A DNA stretch of 34,253 bases. Origin: Bacillus mobilis (GTDB taxonomy: Bacteria > Bacillota > Bacilli > Bacillales > Bacillaceae_G). Made by a program: the position numbers and the translations under genes. Each line of letters opens with the position of its first letter. Position 1 is the stretch's first letter. Shown here one piece after another: positions 7,640-15,282 of the stretch. The DNA is taken from assembly GCF_001884045.1 (NCBI RefSeq), contig NZ_MACF01000131.1:1-34253 (forward strand). The letters run 5' to 3'. The notes below the pieces were generated by a model that saw only the letters and a list, made by a program, of their open reading frames with translations, did no database searches and had not been told where the DNA came from.

Positions 7640-9331
7640 CTATTCAGTTTTGAAGTGAGATACGAGTTGATCTAATTCTTCAACTGTTTGTTTCATTTGT
7701 CTAGCAGTTTGTGTCATCTCATTCATCGTAATGACTTTTTGCTCAGCAGATTGTGCTGTTGCCGCTGTTTCACTAGATACTTCAGTCGAAATAGAAGCGA
7801 TGTTATTCAGTGAAGCGTTCATTTCTTCAGCGCTTGCAGCCATTTCCTCAGCAGTTGCTGAGATATCTTGCATTTGAGTAGATACTTTATTTACTTGTTC
7901 TACAATCGTTGTGAAAGAATTGCCAGCTTCACGAATGACATGAATGCCTTCAAATGCTTCAGAACGACCTTGTGACATCATCGAACTCGCAGTTTCAGTG
8001 TCTTGTTGAATTTGATGTAGCAATTGGTTAATATCTGTTGCCGCTGTTTTAGATTGTTCAGCAAGTTTTCGAACTTCGTCAGCTACGACAGCGAAACCTT
8101 TTCCTTGTTCGCCAGCACGAGCCGCTTCGATAGATGCATTTAAAGCAAGTAAGTTTGTTTGTTCCGCGATATTAGAAATAGATTGTACAGCTGTATCAAT
8201 ATATTTCGTGTGTGTGATTAGACGTTCGACCACTTCAGACGTAGCATTTACCGCGTCGTGTATCGTTGTCATTTGTGAAACAGATTTTTGAATAACAGTA
8301 CTTCCATCGTTAGCCTGTTCAGATGTAGATACAGCAAGTTCAGTTACAGATGAAGCAGATTCAGCAATACGCTGAACGCTTACTGCCATATCGTCCATTG
8401 CAGTTGAGCTTTCTTCCATACTAGAGGCTTGTGATTGAATATTTGAATTTAGGCTAGACATCGAGTTTTGAACTTTTATTGTTGCCTCGCGTGATATATT
8501 CGTCTTTTCTAGCATATTTTCAGAAGCATTTTGTACTTCTACAGATGTTTTTTGAACACGATTGATGATATGTTGTAGATTTTCTAACATTGTATTAAAT
8601 GATGTTGCGATTGCGCCAATTTCATCATTACTATTTACTTGTAGGCGGGCTGTTAAGTCACCTTCTTGAGATGATAATTCTTTTAGCTTACTATCAATTT
8701 GCTGAATTGGTTTAACAAGTTTACCAGAGAACCACCATGCAAGAGTGATAGCTACGATAATACAAATAACAAGTGATAAGAAGATAACATATTCAATTTG
8801 TAGCGAAGATTTGTCAATTTTTTCGATAGCTTGATCACGTAACTTAGCTTGTTCATTACTGTAATTTGTGAAGTCACCAATTACTTTATAAACAGTACCA
8901 TTTTCTGCATAAGCTACTTGTAAAGCTTCTTCCCACTTTTGTTCTTTTGCAAGAGTGAAAACTTTTTCTTCAATAAATTTTCTCCAAGTCGATCCGGATT
9001 CCATTGTATTTTTCACAGATTGAGAAATGTTAGGATTTGAAAGAAGCTGCTCTTTCGTATCTTCAAGAAGTTTACTCATCTCATTAAATTTGTCTAATTC
9101 AACTTGGTCACGTTGTAATAAATAACCTCTTAAAGCAGAGAGCTGTACTTGATAAGCATCCCCGCGTTCTTTTAATTGTGTTGCCAGAGGGGAAATTTCT
9201 TTTTGTAATGCTTCAGCTTTATGAGATTGGTCAATAGCAAAAAATAAAATAAAAGCTAAGGCGATGCCAAATAAAGCGCAAATCGTTCCCATCATGAACA
9301 TTAGTTTTTTTCGAATGCTAATAAAATTCAT
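7640..9331 (-). CDS. Methyl-accepting chemotaxis protein (first of a tandem pair)
   Basis: 563 residues. Order: TM1 (about 10-32), an extracytoplasmic four-helix-bundle sensor (about 33-180), TM2 (about 182-203, [20 protein letters not shown]), HAMP (about 204-260), and the long coiled-coil signalling domain with the conserved hairpin tip [20 protein letters not shown] and [18 protein letters not shown]. It transmits ligand occupancy to CheA/CheW. No C-terminal CheR/CheB pentapeptide is present; it ends VSHFKTE. GGAGG lies 11 nt upstream of the ATG. It is closely related to the next gene upstream, with near-identical signalling domains and diverged sensor domains, so it arose by tandem duplication. 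Ligand unknown. Confidence 0.95.
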   Translation of the reverse strand: MNFISIRKKLMFMMGTICALFGIALAFILFFAIDQSHKAEALQKEISPLATQLKERGDAYQVQLSALRGYLLQRDQVELDKFNEMSKLLEDTKEQLLSNPNISQSVKNTMESGSTWRKFIEEKVFTLAKEQKWEEALQVAYAENGTVYKVIGDFTNYSNEQAKLRDQAIEKIDKSSLQIEYVIFLSLVICIIVAITLAWWFSGKLVKPIQQIDSKLKELSSQEGDLTARLQVNSNDEIGAIATSFNTMLENLQHIINRVQKTSVEVQNASENMLEKTNISREATIKVQNSMSSLNSNIQSQASSMEESSTAMDDMAVSVQRIAESASSVTELAVSTSEQANDGSTVIQKSVSQMTTIHDAVNATSEVVERLITHTKYIDTAVQSISNIAEQTNLLALNASIEAARAGEQGKGFAVVADEVRKLAEQSKTAATDINQLLHQIQQDTETASSMMSQGRSEAFEGIHVIREAGNSFTTIVEQVNKVSTQMQDISATAEEMAASAEEMNASLNNIASISTEVSSETAATAQSAEQKVITMNEMTQTARQMKQTVEELDQLVSHFKTE

Positions 9332-9390
9332 ATGATAAAAATCCTCCTTGTGAAATCAAAGTATTAGAATTAATAAATGTAAAAAATTGA

Positions 9391-9426
9391 AAGAAAGCTT
9401 TACTCCGATTGGAATAAAGCTTTCTT
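9391..9426 (-). promoter_or_regulatory. Strong hairpin in the leader of the first chemoreceptor gene
   Basis: AAGAAAGCTTTA and TAAAGCTTTCTT form a perfect 12-bp stem, extended by 3 inner pairs around GATT. On the minus strand a U-rich tract (TTTCAATTTTTTT) follows. It lies just after the predicted transcription start of the 7640-9331 gene, so it could be an attenuator rather than the end of the upstream unit, which has its own terminator at 9486-9514. Confidence 0.6.
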
Positions 9427-9439
9427 CTTTCCTTTAGGA

Positions 9440-9468
9440 ATTATAGCAGACGGAATGAGAGATAGAAA
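9440..9468 (-). promoter_or_regulatory. Promoter of the first chemoreceptor gene
   Basis: Minus strand: -10 TATAAT (9445-9440) with a 17-nt spacer to a weak -35 TTTCTA (9468-9463). The block TCTGCTATAATT, apart from a neighbouring base, is shared with the region upstream of the paralogous chemoreceptor. Confidence 0.55.
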
Positions 9469-9485
9469 GAGATATTTTAAGGTGA

Positions 9486-9514
9486 AAAAAGAGAGACTGT
9501 AAATCTCTCTTTTT
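9486..9514 (-). terminator. Terminator of the second chemoreceptor gene
   Basis: AAAAAGAGAGA and TCTCTCTTTTT with loop CTGTAAA, about 40 nt past the stop of the 9556-11250 gene. Confidence 0.85.
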
Positions 9515-9555
9515 AACAATTTGGAGCTCATAGAAGTATAGATGAAAATTTCGCT

Positions 9556-11250
9556 CTAAACGTTTGTTTTGAAATGAGAAACGAGAACTTCAAGTTCTTG
9601 TACAGTCGTTTTCATTTCAGACGCTTTTTTAGCAACGACACTCATTTTGTTTACTTGGTCACCAGCTGAGGTTGCCGTTTGTGATGTTTCGGCGGCAACT
9701 TCATTTGAAATAGAAGCAATGTTATTTAAAGCTGCATTCATTTCTTCAGAACTTGCGGCCATTTCTTCAGCAGTTGCAGACATTTCTTGCATTTGTGTAG
9801 AGACTTTGTTAATGTGATTAACAATTTCTGAGAATGAAGATCCAGCGGTACGAATGACTGTAATTCCTTCAGAAGCTTCTGACTGACCTTGTGTCATCAT
9901 TTCATTTGCTATTTTTGTGTCAGCTTGAATTTGATGAAGTAAATGGTTAATGTCAGTTGCTGCTAGCTGAGATTGTTCAGCAAGTTTTCGTACTTCATCG
10001 GCAACAACAGCGAATCCTTTACCATGTTCACCAGCACGTGCTGCTTCAATTGAAGCATTTAAAGCGAGTAAATTCGTTTGTTCCGCGATATTAGAAATGG
10101 ATTGAAGTGCAGTATCAATATGATTCGTATGTGTAATGAGTCGTTCTACTACTTGTGATGTAGCGTTAACAGCTTTGTTAATGGTATGCATTTGTGTAAT
10201 AGATTTCTCAATGACTTTATTCCCACTATCTGCTTTTTCAGCAGTTGTAACAGCTAGGCTAGTAACAGAAGAGGCAGATTCAGCAATACGCTGAACACTC
10301 GTTGTCATATCATCCATTGCAGTTGAACTTTCTTCGATACTGGAAACTTGTGAACGAATATTATGCTCAAGAGCGTTCATAGTTTCTTCGGTTTTTGCGG
10401 TATTTTCCATAGACGTAGTTGTTTCGATAAATACATTTTCAGACGCTTCTTTGACGCTTGTAGATGATTGTTGCACTTGTTTTATAATACGTTGTAAATT
10501 AGCGAGCATTTGATTAAAGGAATTGGCGATATCACCAATTTCATCTTTACTCGTTACGTGCAATCTAGCAGTTAAATCGCCATCTTGAGAAGCTAATTCT
10601 TTTAATTTCTCATCAATTTGTCGTATCGGTTTAACAAGTTTACCAGAGAACCACCACGCTAATAAAATAGACGTTACTGTGCATGTAATGAGTGAGAAGA
10701 AAATAATATATTGAATAAGAGATGAGGAAGACTCTACGTCAGCAATTAATGCGTCACGTTTATCATTTTCTTCATTTGTATATTTAGTAAAGCGGCTTAA
10801 AAGGTCGTTTACATAGTCTGTTTGAGCTAAAGCGATTTTGGATGCTTCGTCCCATTTTCCTTCGCGAGCGAGAGGGAGGACTTCATTATCTATAACGCTT
10901 CGCCATTTTCCCCCCATTAAAATTGCTTCTTTCATTCCTTCGGGGAGTTTTTTATCACTTGTTACTTTTTCTCTAGTATCAGCTAGTTTTCTTCCTTCTC
11001 GGTTGAATTTATCCAGTCCTTTTTGATCATGTGATAGTAAATATTCTTGTAAACCAGCAACTTGTGCTTGGAACCAATCGCCACGCTCTTTTAAAATCGT
11101 TGCTCGTTTTGATACATCATTTTTTAATGTTTCGACTTCATTGGCTTGATGCATGGCGAATGAAAGAATAACAATAAGAGCAATGCTAAATAAGGAACAA
11201 ATACTTAAGAGTGTGAACAGTAGTTTTTTTCGAATACTAACATATTTCAT
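9556..11250 (-). CDS. Methyl-accepting chemotaxis protein (second of a tandem pair)
   Basis: 564 residues with the same layout as its neighbour: TM1 (about 10-32), a four-helix-bundle sensor domain, TM2 (about 183-204), HAMP and the MCP signalling domain with the same tip sequence. It ends VSHFKTNV, also without a CheR tether. The ATG at 11250 follows GGTAGGGGT. Compared with its paralogue, the cytoplasmic half is nearly the same, while the extracellular residues (33-180) differ much more, as expected when duplicate receptors diverge in ligand specificity. The two genes have separate promoters and terminators and are not a simple operon. Ligand unknown. Confidence 0.95.
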   Translation of the reverse strand: MKYVSIRKKLLFTLLSICSLFSIALIVILSFAMHQANEVETLKNDVSKRATILKERGDWFQAQVAGLQEYLLSHDQKGLDKFNREGRKLADTREKVTSDKKLPEGMKEAILMGGKWRSVIDNEVLPLAREGKWDEASKIALAQTDYVNDLLSRFTKYTNEENDKRDALIADVESSSSLIQYIIFFSLITCTVTSILLAWWFSGKLVKPIRQIDEKLKELASQDGDLTARLHVTSKDEIGDIANSFNQMLANLQRIIKQVQQSSTSVKEASENVFIETTTSMENTAKTEETMNALEHNIRSQVSSIEESSTAMDDMTTSVQRIAESASSVTSLAVTTAEKADSGNKVIEKSITQMHTINKAVNATSQVVERLITHTNHIDTALQSISNIAEQTNLLALNASIEAARAGEHGKGFAVVADEVRKLAEQSQLAATDINHLLHQIQADTKIANEMMTQGQSEASEGITVIRTAGSSFSEIVNHINKVSTQMQEMSATAEEMAASSEEMNAALNNIASISNEVAAETSQTATSAGDQVNKMSVVAKKASEMKTTVQELEVLVSHFKTNV

Positions 11251-11350
11251 CGTTACCCCTACCTTTAAAAACTATTTATTATAATTTATAAATATTAAGA
11301 ACGACATTAATAAAAACATTATTATGAAGTTATTAATCTGTTCAATGAAA

Positions 11351-11356
11351 ATTATA
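11351..11356 (-). promoter_or_regulatory. -10 element upstream of the second chemoreceptor gene
   Basis: TATAAT on the minus strand, within TCTGCTATAATT, the same block as at 9440-9445 upstream of the paralogue. No convincing -35 is seen. It implies a leader of about 90 nt. Confidence 0.45.
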
Positions 11357-11453
11357 GCAGATAATGGAAGGAGACAGATTCATATGAGTAAATGTTCTTA
11401 AAATGTATACATTTGTATATCAAAAAATTCATAAATAAAAATGAGAAATGCTA

Positions 11454-11512
11454 TTGTAATTTGAAATAACATCATGTATACTTCTAATTAGTTGATAACG
11501 ATTATCACTATC
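11454..11512 (+). promoter_or_regulatory. Fur-controlled promoter
   Basis: -35 TTGTAA (11454-11459), 17-nt spacer, -10 TATACT (11477-11482), predicted start near 11489. Directly downstream, TGATAAC-G-ATTATCA (11493-11507) matches 13 of 14 positions of the Fur 7-1-7 palindrome, and the 19-mer 11494-11512 matches the classic Fur box at 16 of 19. Binding would cover +5 to +23, an effective roadblock position. No plus-strand gene follows for several kb. Confidence 0.6.
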
Positions 11513-11692
11513 AACTATAAACATTACTCTTCGTTATGTTGGTCATACCCCTTTTTGACGACGTAAGTCAGAGACGAAATGTTGAAATATCTTGTGTCCT
11601 ATTCTACAGAATTATGGTAATCTCCAACCTCAACTTATATGCGTGAGCATGCAAAAAGGATCCTATCCGTGAAGGGATCCTTTTTTGCATGC
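11489..11692 (+). ncRNA. Candidate Fur-repressed small RNA
   Basis: The predicted transcript runs from the Fur-box promoter to the terminator at 11647-11692, about 200 nt. The only ATG-started ORF of any size (36 codons, from ATG at about 11537) has no ribosome binding site. The RNA contains a C-rich run, ACCCCTTTTT, complementary to Shine-Dalgarno-like AAAAGGGG. That is the type of seed used by iron-sparing sRNAs such as B. subtilis FsrA. No sequence homology to FsrA is claimed. Alternatively the Fur box acts on the opposite strand, towards the chemoreceptor 240 nt away. Confidence 0.45.
11647..11692. terminator. Long bidirectional terminator overlapping the methyltransferase 3' end
   Basis: GCATGCAAAAAGGATCC pairs with GGATCCTTTTTTGCATGC around an 11-nt loop. 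It can end the plus-strand transcript from 11489 and the minus-strand methyltransferase mRNA. The minus-strand stop codon (11665-11663) lies inside the hairpin. Confidence 0.85.
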
Positions 11693-12481
11693 CGTCGCAA
11701 TTAATGTATATAAACTAGGCACACGTTCTTCAATTCCTTCCGGTGCAGTAGAAGGGAAGACCCACTTTTGATGAGATCCGTGTTCTTCAACTAGTTTTTC
11801 AATTTTAAAATGTTCTTCCGCAAGTGTTGTAATAATTTCCCCTAGCGTCCAGCGACGGATGAGTGTTTTAGGTAATGATTCTTTCTGCGCTTCTGTAAGA
11901 AGGATGCTATAAGCAACATCATCTTCAATTAATTCTTCATCGAAATAATTTCCATTAGCCCGGAATGATGGGTGGTCTGCTCCTAATAATTTCGTGTAAA
12001 CAGGATGATAGTCACGAAGGATAAGTATGCCATCTCCTTTAAGCAAGTTAGCAATTTTTTGAAAGAGTGGTTTTAAATCTAAGAAGTAGTGGAGTACACC
12101 AAGTTCCAGCAATACGATATCAAATGATTCGGAGAGCTGCACATGTAATACATCAGAAACGACATACCGGATAGAGACACCTGCTGCTTCAGCAAGTTCA
12201 TTTGCATATTTTGCATTACTTGCTGAAATATCAACAACTGTTACATTAGCTCCTAAAAGAGCGAGAGCAACGGCTTTATTTCCTTTTGACCCGAGTAAAT
12301 TAATAATACGTTTTCCTTTTGGAGATTGTATGTAAGGTAGATAGTGATCTACTTCGCGCACGGGATCTGCCATAAGCTTTTTCGCATAATCGGCTGGCGC
12401 CCCGTGGCGATTCGTCCAAGCCTCATAAGCAGCTGCATTCCAGCTTTTTTCATTACGTATGCTTAGTTGGTTTTGATTCAA
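11663..12481 (-). CDS. Class I SAM-dependent methyltransferase
   Basis: 272 residues from TTG 12481, chosen because GGAG (12493-12490) stands 8 nt upstream; the GTG at 12490 overlaps that ribosome binding site. After an N-terminal helix rich in aromatic and charged residues (NEKSWNAAAYEAW), the Rossmann core starts near residue 60. Motif I is IINLLGSKGNKAVALALLG, followed by NVTVVDIS with the acidic ribose-binding residue, then VVSDVLHV and FDIVLLELGVLHYF. The resemblance is to small-molecule methyltransferases of the YodH/UbiE type; the substrate cannot be told. The last codons (ACKKGSLHG) are encoded within the terminator hairpin. Monocistronic. Confidence 0.9.
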   Translation of the reverse strand: MNQNQLSIRNEKSWNAAAYEAWTNRHGAPADYAKKLMADPVREVDHYLPYIQSPKGKRIINLLGSKGNKAVALALLGANVTVVDISASNAKYANELAEAAGVSIRYVVSDVLHVQLSESFDIVLLELGVLHYFLDLKPLFQKIANLLKGDGILILRDYHPVYTKLLGADHPSFRANGNYFDEELIEDDVAYSILLTEAQKESLPKTLIRRWTLGEIITTLAEEHFKIEKLVEEHGSHQKWVFPSTAPEGIEERVPSLYTLIATACKKGSLHG

Positions 12482-12574
12482 TCGTATCACTCCTTTTGTG
12501 AACGTATAGTTATTCTATGGAGGGATGAGATTTCCTTTTCTTTTTGAATTAAAGTTTGATTTTTCTGTGGGTAA

Positions 12575-12661
12575 ATTGATAATGTGCAGCCGCTATTTGA
12601 ACGAATTGATATAAAACAAATTGAGCATGAGATAGAGAAGCTGTATGGAGCGGTAAAGTGA
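12575..12661 (+). pseudogene. Short orphan coding remnant before a terminator
   Basis: A plus-strand frame, open only from a stop at 12572, reads IDNVQPLFERIDIKQIEHEI and ends KLYGAVK before TGA, with a terminator 8 nt later. It has no ribosome binding site and no usable start. The PLFxRID-type phrase and coding-like composition suggest the last about 28 codons of a gene whose body has been deleted, perhaps a methionyl-tRNA synthetase-like or other enzyme tail. Identity is unproven; chance is possible. Confidence 0.3.
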
Positions 12662-12668
12662 GATAGAG

Positions 12669-12702
12669 AAAAAGACCTTTCAAATACATGAAAGGTCTTT
12701 TT
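12669..12702. terminator. Bidirectional terminator
   Basis: AAAAAGACCTTTCA and TGAAAGGTCTTTTT form a perfect 14-bp stem. It ends the plus-strand remnant and the minus-strand EamA unit. Confidence 0.88.
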
Positions 12703-12703
12703 G

Positions 12704-12805
12704 TTATACAGTAGGATTCTCTTTCTTATCCTTTAAGAAGAAAAGTACAGCAAGGATTACGAGAATAATAGCTGCAATTATATGCAAATTCTTATTTTCA
12801 TGCAC
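12704..12805 (-). CDS. Possible 33-aa membrane protein coupled to the EamA gene
   Basis: The frame starts at GTG 12805 (GTG CAT GAA) and overlaps the EamA stop codon (12800-12798), an arrangement that allows translational coupling. The peptide starts MHENKNLH, has one membrane helix (IIAAIILVILAVLFFL) and a charged tail KDKKENPTV, and stops 2 nt before a perfect terminator. That layout is typical of a genuine last gene. No strong ribosome binding site is visible, and the hydrophobic helix could be fortuitous. Confidence 0.4.
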   Translation of the reverse strand: MHENKNLHIIAAIILVILAVLFFLKDKKENPTV

Positions 12806-13700
12806 TATGCACGCTACTATGTTTCTTTGCTTTCCTAGCCGTAAGCAGCTGAGGAGTAAAAATCCCAAGTAGTATAAAGAGTATCCCAATCCACTGCATG
12901 AAGGTTACGACTTCATGTACAAGTGTAATAGAAGCGATAATGGCCGTTGGTAATTCAGCTGCTCCTAGTATTGTACTAAGTCCTGTTCCTACTTTCGGTA
13001 CACCAATTGAAAAACAAATGACAGGTACGACAACGCCGAACAATCCGAGGAAGAAAGCGTATTTCCAAAGGCCTGCTTGCAGGGCACCATCCGTTAAAAA
13101 GGTTGGCGGGAAGAATAGGCATACGATAAGAGTAGCGCTTGTTGTCATAAGAAAGCTTTTCGTATAAGGCGGAACTTCTGTAGCAACGCGCCCGCTTGCA
13201 AACACATAGAATGAAAAAGAGACAGCGGCTAATAAACCAAAGATAATACCTTTTGTGGAAAAGCTTTGTCCGAGTCCTTCAAAGACACCGCCTGCAAACA
13301 ATGTGCCAGTAAATAAAATAATGATAGATATAACTTTCTCACGGCTTGGAAATGTTCGATTTGCAACTGCTTCAATGACTACACCAATCCATGTGAACTG
13401 GAAAAGTAGGACAACAGCGATAGATGCTGGTAGTTCTTCTACAGAGATAGCGTAGAAGATACCAGTCATACTCATTGTTGTGCCAACTGTTAGTAAGGAA
13501 AAGAATTGCTTTTTTGTTACTTTATGACGTGAAGCGAAAAGAACGAGCAGAAGAAGCCCGATCCATCCGAAGACATATTGTCCCCCTAATAGTTGATGTG
13601 CTGAAAATCCATCAATGAATCCGAGTTTAAAAATAGTTGAAAGTACACCGTAGCTACAAGCTCCGAATAAAACGAGTAATGAATACTTAAATTTTTCCAT
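12798..13700 (-). CDS. EamA/DMT family transporter
   Basis: 300 residues from ATG 13700, with AGGAGG at 8-nt spacing; the frame is open further upstream but passes through a terminator-like hairpin and has no other ribosome binding site. Ten predicted membrane segments in two EamA repeats: residues about 1-140 (KYSLLVLFGACSYGVLSTIF, then GGQYVFGWIGLLLLV) and 150-290 (FGLLAAVSFSFYVFASGR, then GTGLSTILGAAELPTAIIAS and WIGILFILLGIF). This superfamily exports or takes up metabolites and drugs; specificity cannot be predicted from the fold. The structured leader immediately upstream implies ligand- or translation-dependent attenuation. Confidence 0.9.
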   Translation of the reverse strand: MEKFKYSLLVLFGACSYGVLSTIFKLGFIDGFSAHQLLGGQYVFGWIGLLLLVLFASRHKVTKKQFFSLLTVGTTMSMTGIFYAISVEELPASIAVVLLFQFTWIGVVIEAVANRTFPSREKVISIIILFTGTLFAGGVFEGLGQSFSTKGIIFGLLAAVSFSFYVFASGRVATEVPPYTKSFLMTTSATLIVCLFFPPTFLTDGALQAGLWKYAFFLGLFGVVVPVICFSIGVPKVGTGLSTILGAAELPTAIIASITLVHEVVTFMQWIGILFILLGIFTPQLLTARKAKKHSSVHSA

Positions 13701-13722
13701 GAAAATCCTCCTTTTACATAAT

Positions 13723-13836
13723 AAAAAACGCCCGCTATCCAAATAAGGATAACGGGCGAACGAAACAGAGTAAGATACTCTACAAAATTCCGCCACTCAT
13801 ACGAAGTATGAATTTGGGGTATGAAATTGTAGTAGA
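13723..13836 (-). promoter_or_regulatory. Structured attenuator-like leader of the EamA gene (class not recognised)
   Basis: On the minus strand, a strong terminator hairpin (CGCCCGTTATCC, loop TTATTT, GGATAGCGGGCG, then TTTTTT; 13758-13723) ends only 22 nt before the EamA start codon. Upstream, CTACAATTTC (13832-13823) can pair with GGAATTTTGTAG (13791-13780), enclosing a CATAC-TTC-GTATG hairpin. GGCGGA in that domain can alternatively pair with TTCGCC at the 5' foot of the terminator, giving a mutually exclusive antiterminator. No known riboswitch consensus or T-box sequence was recognised. Confidence 0.55.
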
Positions 13837-13839
13837 TTT

Positions 13840-15282
13840 TTACATTGCTTTTGGGAATACAATAGAACATTTTACACCTTGGGCTGTGTTTTGTATCCCA
13901 TAAGGAAACTGATGTTTATCTAGTATTTGTTTTACAATATATAGCCCAAGGCCACTACCTTGTACTAATCCATGTTTGCCAGGGTTTGCGCGATAGAACG
14001 GCTCAAATAAATGGGCAAGTTTATCCTCATCGATTTGTGAACCTGTATTTAATACTTCTAATGCGTAACCGTTTGGCTTTTCATAAAGCTTTATATAGAC
14101 ATGCTGATGGTCAATTGTGTAATGAATTGCATTTGAAATAATGTTAAAAATAGCAGTTTGAATAAATTTAGGATCAGCTAAAATTTGTACATCTTGTTTA
14201 ATGTTAGATTGAACATTTAATTGCTTTACAGATACAAAGTAATCTACTTTTTTCATAACATCCTCAATAATAGTAGTTAATGAAATAACTTCTAAATTCG
14301 GTTTAAATTGAGGGTTTTGTATTTTGGATAATTCTGACATCTTTTCCGTTAATATGTTAATGTCTTGCATCATCTCGTAGGAGCGTTTTAAATATTTATC
14401 TTTATCTTTATAAGCACCAATTCCATGAATCATGCCATCGAGTTGTCCCATAACTGCCGCAATCGGTGTTTTTAATTCATGGGATACCATAGACATAAAT
14501 TCTTTACGAGATTGTTCTAACTGTTGTTCCTTTTTGAGCTCATTTCTTAAATCTTGATTGCTTGCATGTAAATTCTTCACAATATTTGGGACTTGTGAAG
14601 CGGCGACTTGTAAATTAAAGTCAGTTTGGTCTGCATTTTTGTTAAGTAGTTTTTTATCTGAGAAATCAAGATGCATAATATCTTTTAAAGCATCGCTCAT
14701 ATATTGAAAAGGTTTGGCAATTAGTTTTGTATAAATTAAGGATCCAAGTAAAGATAATGCAAGCATTGTCGCGCCAATATGTGGAGCTAATTGCTGCAGT
14801 GCATCTGTTAATTTTGGACTATCTTGAGCATCATTCGTTTTACTAGCTGCATTTTGTTTATGTAAGGCATCATTAGTAGCGACTTGCTTTTCCGTTTCTA
14901 TAGGTGGAGCAGAAGTGCTATTTTTTTCCGCAATATTTTGGGTATGTTCTTTTGCTTTTGCAGTTTGGCTAGGCTGCAAAAGGTGATTGATAGCTGTAGA
15001 GAGTGATTTATAATCTATAACAGAAGATTGGAAATTAAAAATGTCTCCCTGTGATACAGCTTTATTTTGATTCGTTTTACTTTGGTCGTTTTGTTTATTT
15101 GAATCCGCTTGTTCTGTAGATAGCGCTCCATTTTCTTTTGCAAAACGTTCTTTATCATAGTTTGAAGCTAGGAAGTAAATAATTTGATAAAGACAAAGTG
15201 ATAAAAGAATACAAAATAATAAGGTTTTGATGAAAATATTTTTGGTGATGTTGTCTGTGCTACGATTCGATTTTGTAGCCAA
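13840..15282 (-). CDS. Sensor histidine kinase
   Basis: 480 residues from TTG 15282, overlapping the end of the response regulator gene by 23 nt. TM1 (about 14-40), an extracytoplasmic segment of about 125 residues (42-165), TM2 (about 167-187), a HAMP-like linker, a DHp helix with phospho-acceptor His268 in SHELKTP, and the ATPase domain with N-box NIISNAIHYT and G-box GSGLGLYIV. It autophosphorylates His268 and passes the phosphate to Asp52 of its partner. The sensor segment is unusually polar and low in complexity (Gln/Asn/Lys/Thr runs such as SNKQNDQSKTNQNKAVSQ), with no recognisable ligand domain, so it may sense the cell wall or a membrane partner. Confidence 0.93.
   Translation of the reverse strand: MATKSNRSTDNITKNIFIKTLLFCILLSLCLYQIIYFLASNYDKERFAKENGALSTEQADSNKQNDQSKTNQNKAVSQGDIFNFQSSVIDYKSLSTAINHLLQPSQTAKAKEHTQNIAEKNSTSAPPIETEKQVATNDALHKQNAASKTNDAQDSPKLTDALQQLAPHIGATMLALSLLGSLIYTKLIAKPFQYMSDALKDIMHLDFSDKKLLNKNADQTDFNLQVAASQVPNIVKNLHASNQDLRNELKKEQQLEQSRKEFMSMVSHELKTPIAAVMGQLDGMIHGIGAYKDKDKYLKRSYEMMQDINILTEKMSELSKIQNPQFKPNLEVISLTTIIEDVMKKVDYFVSVKQLNVQSNIKQDVQILADPKFIQTAIFNIISNAIHYTIDHQHVYIKLYEKPNGYALEVLNTGSQIDEDKLAHLFEPFYRANPGKHGLVQGSGLGLYIVKQILDKHQFPYGIQNTAQGVKCSIVFPKAM

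Noticed and set aside
13586-13870. Minus-strand frame across the EamA start and leader
   Set aside because: It crosses the terminator hairpin and overlaps the real EamA start in another frame; no ribosome binding site.
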